Of a stretch of DNA of 33,123 bases, positions 30,308 through 33,123 are shown piece after piece. Under the pieces are notes generated by a model. The model had not been told where the DNA came from, ran no database searches, and saw only the letters and a list, made by a program, of their open reading frames with translations. Where the stretch lies: assembly GCA_030152565.1 (NCBI GenBank), contig JASLJE010000041.1, positions 1 to 33,123 on the forward strand. Direction: 5' to 3'. The stretch is from Peptoniphilaceae bacterium. Its GTDB lineage: Bacteria > Bacillota > Clostridia > Tissierellales > Peptoniphilaceae. Both the position numbers and the translations under genes were made by a program. The stretch's first letter is position 1, and each line of letters opens with the position of its first letter.

Positions 30308-30349
30308 AATTTCCTCCCTCTATTTATTAATTATAATATTATACCCAAT

Positions 30350-30375
30350 AAAACAAAAAAACACCTAATAAGGTG
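30350..30375 (-). terminator. Terminator of the AraC fusion gene
   Basis: Stem CACCT-TATT-AGGTG on the minus strand with TTTTTTTGTTTT, directly at the stop at 30376. Confidence 0.85.
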
Positions 30376-32673
30376 CTATATTTGTAAATATCTAGTAAAA
30401 ATAATACTATATGGTTCTAAAAACACTTGATCTTCTATTTTCCCATCAGCCTCAATAAATTGAACCTTTCGCCTCGGTCTACTTACACTTTCAATATATT
30501 CCCTCTCGCTTGGATTCAAATATTTTCTATTTTCAAAGTCATTTAAATAAAATTCAGTCTCTCCATATCTTAGACTTAATTTGTTTTTTATAACCTTATA
30601 CCTTCCCGTCATATTAGCAATTTCATAGCTTACGGTTCTCATATTTCTTTCCAGGTTATCAAAATTTATGATGGAAGCATATTTATAGTCCAGCATCAGA
30701 TTGCCATAAACTAGAACATTTATGTCTTCTCCCTTTCTGGTCACTATCAATCCTTCTTTTCTAGATAGGACATCTCCTCCCATCTTTGATAAGAACTCCA
30801 TTACATAGTAAATAGGCGTTAAAAAACCTTCCTTTCCTATAAGAAGGGTTTTATTTACCTTATCCTTATCAATTTCATTGTTTAACTTAACGCTCATAAG
30901 TTCATGAACTTGAATTTCTAATTTAGTAATTATATCTAAAATTATATAGGATAAGGTTAGATCCATATACCTTGAGTCACAAAACTCTACTTCTGCCTCA
31001 CTTGATATTTCAGCTATCACCAACTCTGACTCACCTATTATAGTCCTAGCATTTTTCCTTTCCATCTTAAATAAATTTTCCCTATATCTTCTAAACAACA
31101 GCTCATAGGCACTAGTATCTTCCAGCCTAATCTTATCTGTATTTACTATTCCAAAATAAACTCTATTAGGATATTGTTCTGATATTTTATTGTTATCATA
31201 AAAAACCTGTGCCTCTTTAAGGGTCTTTATCTTGTGGGTTCCAAGATAGAAACTATAAATATAGTTTTTACCTAGTTTTTTCTCTATTATATTCTTTCTT
31301 ATGTCTATGTACTCCATTATGTAGTCTATTCTTTGGTTCATTTTATCATCTACGAGATCTGACAAATCAATAATCCAATCAATTTTATTGGCCCTACTCT
31401 TTATTAAAAGATTTATTAGCTTAGTATAAAAATCATCAAGTCTTCTTATATAACTTCCCCTAGCTTTATCATCCTTTAGCAGCTTGGTTTTATCTACATT
31501 ATAAACGTTAACTTGTATTCCTACTTTAGTTTTTTTATATCTTAGCTCTTCTAAAAACAAAAGTAACTCATAAAGACTTATGGATATCTTTAAATCATCT
31601 AGATAAACTCTATCTAGGTCTTCTAATAAAGTGAGTTTTAATACTAAAAAACCAATACTAATATTACCACTGATTCTTCTAAAATTATCAACATAATTAT
31701 ATCCAAGAGTATCCAGGTCATAAATTTCAAAAATTTTCTTATCTATAGTCTCTATTATATTATTTGCATCCAAACTATAAGTACTTATTATTCCCTCTTT
31801 ATTATAGTAATCTTCATAACTAATAGACCTATATTTCTTTATAAAGTCTTTATAGGTCTGTGATTCTTTTAATTCTTTCTCACTGTATAAAGGAATATTC
31901 GACACCCCATATTCCTTCCTATATTGAGAGGGAGTCATATTTATGTATTTGTTGTAAACTCGGTTTAAACTCTTTATAGATTTAAAACCTGTTTCATAAG
32001 TTATGTCTTCTATAGTCATACTGGTTTTTTGAAGAATTTTAGATGACTCATAAAGTATTTTTTTCTGTTTGTAGTCTACAAATCCTATACCAGTCACTTC
32101 TTTAAATATTCTAGAAAAGTTTGCCTGGCTTAAAAAAACTTTTTTACTAATCGAATCTAGACTTATATCATCAAATTCCATTCCTTCTAAAAACTCTAAA
32201 GCCTTATTCACAATCCCTATCTTATCTTCAAAATTTATAATATCATTCTCTTTTTCCAAATCTCTTTTAATTAATTGATCAAAAATTTTGTTAATATAAT
32301 AATAAATTAATTTTGAATCTCTTTTTCCATGATAGTTTTCATATATTTCAAATAGCCATTCAATTATTTTTTCTCTAGCTGTCCTATCCATAAGTAAATT
32401 GTTAAAGGTTAAGAAAGGAAGTAGAGAGTGACTATACTTAAAACCGGTTCCCACCCTCAATCTCAATAGGAAACCATCCATTTGATCTGGTATAAATAAA
32501 GCAATCTCATGGGGATTTAGAATAAATAAATCTCCTGGTCTTAGAATCATACATTTTTCTTTAATTTCTACTTTATAGATACCTTCTATTGGCACTAATA
32601 TTTCATAGCCTGGGAAATTACATAATTTAAGTCCTTTTAACTCAATTAATTCTATATTTACTTCTGATAGCAT
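30376..32673 (-). CDS. AraC-family regulator fused to a glycoside-hydrolase-39-like domain
   Basis: 765 residues, over twice the normal AraC length. Region 1-90 is cupin-like (FPGYEILVPIEGIYKVEI, LRPGDLFILNPHEIALF). Region 165-265 is the two-HTH AraC domain: SLDSISKKVFLSQANFSRIF, then IEDITYETGFKSIKSLNRVY and NMTPSQYRKEYG. From about 330 to the end the pattern resembles GH39 xylosidases: a TIM-barrel-like run, ESELVIAEISSEAEVEF near 570 (position of TEW with the nucleophile Glu), then YYVMEFLSKMGGDVLSRKEG and NVLVYGNLMLDYKY, as in the GH39 C-terminal part. The key Trp is replaced, so it may sense rather than cleave sugar. AAGGAGAT precedes the ATG. Confidence 0.82.
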   Translation of the reverse strand: MLSEVNIELIELKGLKLCNFPGYEILVPIEGIYKVEIKEKCMILRPGDLFILNPHEIALFIPDQMDGFLLRLRVGTGFKYSHSLLPFLTFNNLLMDRTAREKIIEWLFEIYENYHGKRDSKLIYYYINKIFDQLIKRDLEKENDIINFEDKIGIVNKALEFLEGMEFDDISLDSISKKVFLSQANFSRIFKEVTGIGFVDYKQKKILYESSKILQKTSMTIEDITYETGFKSIKSLNRVYNKYINMTPSQYRKEYGVSNIPLYSEKELKESQTYKDFIKKYRSISYEDYYNKEGIISTYSLDANNIIETIDKKIFEIYDLDTLGYNYVDNFRRISGNISIGFLVLKLTLLEDLDRVYLDDLKISISLYELLLFLEELRYKKTKVGIQVNVYNVDKTKLLKDDKARGSYIRRLDDFYTKLINLLIKSRANKIDWIIDLSDLVDDKMNQRIDYIMEYIDIRKNIIEKKLGKNYIYSFYLGTHKIKTLKEAQVFYDNNKISEQYPNRVYFGIVNTDKIRLEDTSAYELLFRRYRENLFKMERKNARTIIGESELVIAEISSEAEVEFCDSRYMDLTLSYIILDIITKLEIQVHELMSVKLNNEIDKDKVNKTLLIGKEGFLTPIYYVMEFLSKMGGDVLSRKEGLIVTRKGEDINVLVYGNLMLDYKYASIINFDNLERNMRTVSYEIANMTGRYKVIKNKLSLRYGETEFYLNDFENRKYLNPSEREYIESVSRPRRKVQFIEADGKIEDQVFLEPYSIIFTRYLQI

Positions 32674-32695
32674 ATTTTTATCTCCTTATATGCTG

Positions 32696-32704
32696 ATTAT
32701 ATCA
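32696..32704 (-). promoter_or_regulatory. Extended -10 element for the AraC fusion gene
   Basis: TGATATAAT on the minus strand (TATAAT at 32696-32701), 23 bases before the ATG. No convincing -35; the preceding region is the terminator tail, so this is a terminator-adjacent extended -10 promoter. Confidence 0.55.
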
Positions 32705-32711
32705 TACTTTA

Positions 32712-32746
32712 AAAAGCAAAAAGAGAGAATATCACCATTCTCTCTT
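32712..32746 (-). terminator. Terminator of the surface protein gene
   Basis: Nine-base stem AGAGAGAAT / ATTCTCTCT with a 6-nt loop followed by TTTTTGCTTTTT on the minus strand, six bases after the stop at 32752. Confidence 0.92.
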
Positions 32747-32751
32747 ATATA

Positions 32752-33123
32752 TTAATAGTTAGTCTTCTTTCTCTTACCAATCACTAGTATACTTAAAGCA
32801 AGAAAAATTATACCAACATACATGAATATGCCTTGATCTCCTGTCTTAGGATTAGAAGTTTCTTTTCCCATGTAATTCGGATTATTAGCCCCTTCATTAT
32901 CATTGGAAGGTTTTTCAATTTTTCCTAAAACATCTGTCTTTCCTGGAGTTTTTGGAGTTTCTGGTTTCTCTGGATTTTTTATAAATCCAAGCACCCCACT
33001 ATCATTGTTTCCTGGTTTATTAGGCCTATCTGGTTGGATAGGTATTACGGGCACTTCCGGAATCTCTGGTACTTCCGGAGTCTCTGGTACTTCTGGAGTC
33101 TCTGGTACTTCTGGTTTCTCTGG
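32752..33123 (-). CDS. Sortase-anchored surface protein, C-terminal part (5' end beyond the window)
   Basis: 123 codons plus stop are present and the frame is open to the window edge, so the gene is partial (N-terminus missing). The visible part starts with four hexapeptide units PE(K/T/I)PEV (18-bp DNA units at 33106-33123, 33088-33105, 33070-33087, 33052-33069), continues as a Pro/Lys/Asn-rich stalk, and ends with a cell-wall sorting signal: NPKTGD, hydrophobic YVGIIFLALSILVI, and GKRKK. The motif is NPKTG rather than LPxTG, a common variant. The stalk suggests the protein projects an adhesin or enzyme domain from the cell surface. What that domain is cannot be told. Confidence 0.9.
   Translation of the reverse strand, partial: PEKPEVPETPEVPETPEVPEIPEVPVIPIQPDRPNKPGNNDSGVLGFIKNPEKPETPKTPGKTDVLGKIEKPSNDNEGANNPNYMGKETSNPKTGDQGIFMYVGIIFLALSILVIGKRKKTNY

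Noticed and set aside
33052..33123. Short direct repeats at the right edge as a CRISPR array
   Set aside because: They are contiguous 18-bp codon repeats (PE-x-PEV) without spacers, in frame with a surface protein.

Overview
The window looks like a chromosomal segment from a low-GC, Gram-positive, probably anaerobic Firmicute. It is AT-rich, has strong GGAGG-type ribosome binding sites, close-to-consensus sigma-A promoters and short U-tailed terminators, and carries HPr with the Ser46 site, CdaA/CdaR, YvcK, DegV, DUF1836, FabK, a BofA-family protein and a sortase-anchored surface protein. The mix would fit the Tissierellia / Peptoniphilaceae (Anaerococcus, Peptoniphilus, Finegoldia type), but this is inference from gene content, not a placement. 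All features except two genes (plsY at 14194 and a hotdog thioesterase at 18011) are on the minus strand, so the window reads most naturally from right to left. No gene-free stretch exceeds 300 bases. No phage, transposase, CRISPR array or rRNA is visible.

Layout (right to left on the minus strand): a partial LPXTG-like surface protein (window end to 32752); a 765-residue AraC regulator with a C-terminal glycoside-hydrolase-39-like region (30376-32673); a TcyP-type cystine symporter (28916-30307); a zinc-type ArsR/SmtB repressor and a P1B-ATPase with four N-terminal metal-binding domains (25674-28793); two small membrane proteins (24797-25593); YvcK, a WYL-like 532-residue protein, proline iminopeptidase and a PPC/DUF296 protein (20689-24679); a conserved unknown (19949-20620); DUF1836 and DegV/FakB (18523-19866). 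Then come the divergent thioesterase and an orphan HsdM/HsdS-like fusion protein whose methyltransferase motifs look degenerate (16137-17861), BofA and a YjdJ-type acetyltransferase, a TraX-like membrane protein convergent with plsY, and a GNAT protein.

The left third holds a metabolic group: an OFA-type transporter, FabK, a CoA-pyrophosphatase-like Nudix enzyme, a CaiB-type CoA-transferase and a small unknown. It is followed by an unknown plus ferritin, ptsH, and a tight apparent operon cdaA-cdaR-gltX-cysS-rlmB-rae1-mnmA that joins c-di-AMP synthesis to aminoacyl-tRNA synthesis, rRNA/tRNA modification and ribosome-linked mRNA decay. A tRNA-Lys(CUU) gene with its own consensus promoter and terminator closes the window.

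Most interesting points: the orphan M-S fusion with NYPL in place of NPPF; the AraC-GH39-like fusion; the exact 72-codon tandem triplication of HMA domains; the unusual placement of cdaA-cdaR ahead of gltX-cysS; a 26-bp palindrome at the predicted start of the transporter transcript; and terminators placed between co-directional genes with almost no room for a new promoter. In at least twelve genes the longest open frame overshoots the real start, because the Shine-Dalgarno sequence lies inside or after the first ATG; starts were adjusted accordingly.
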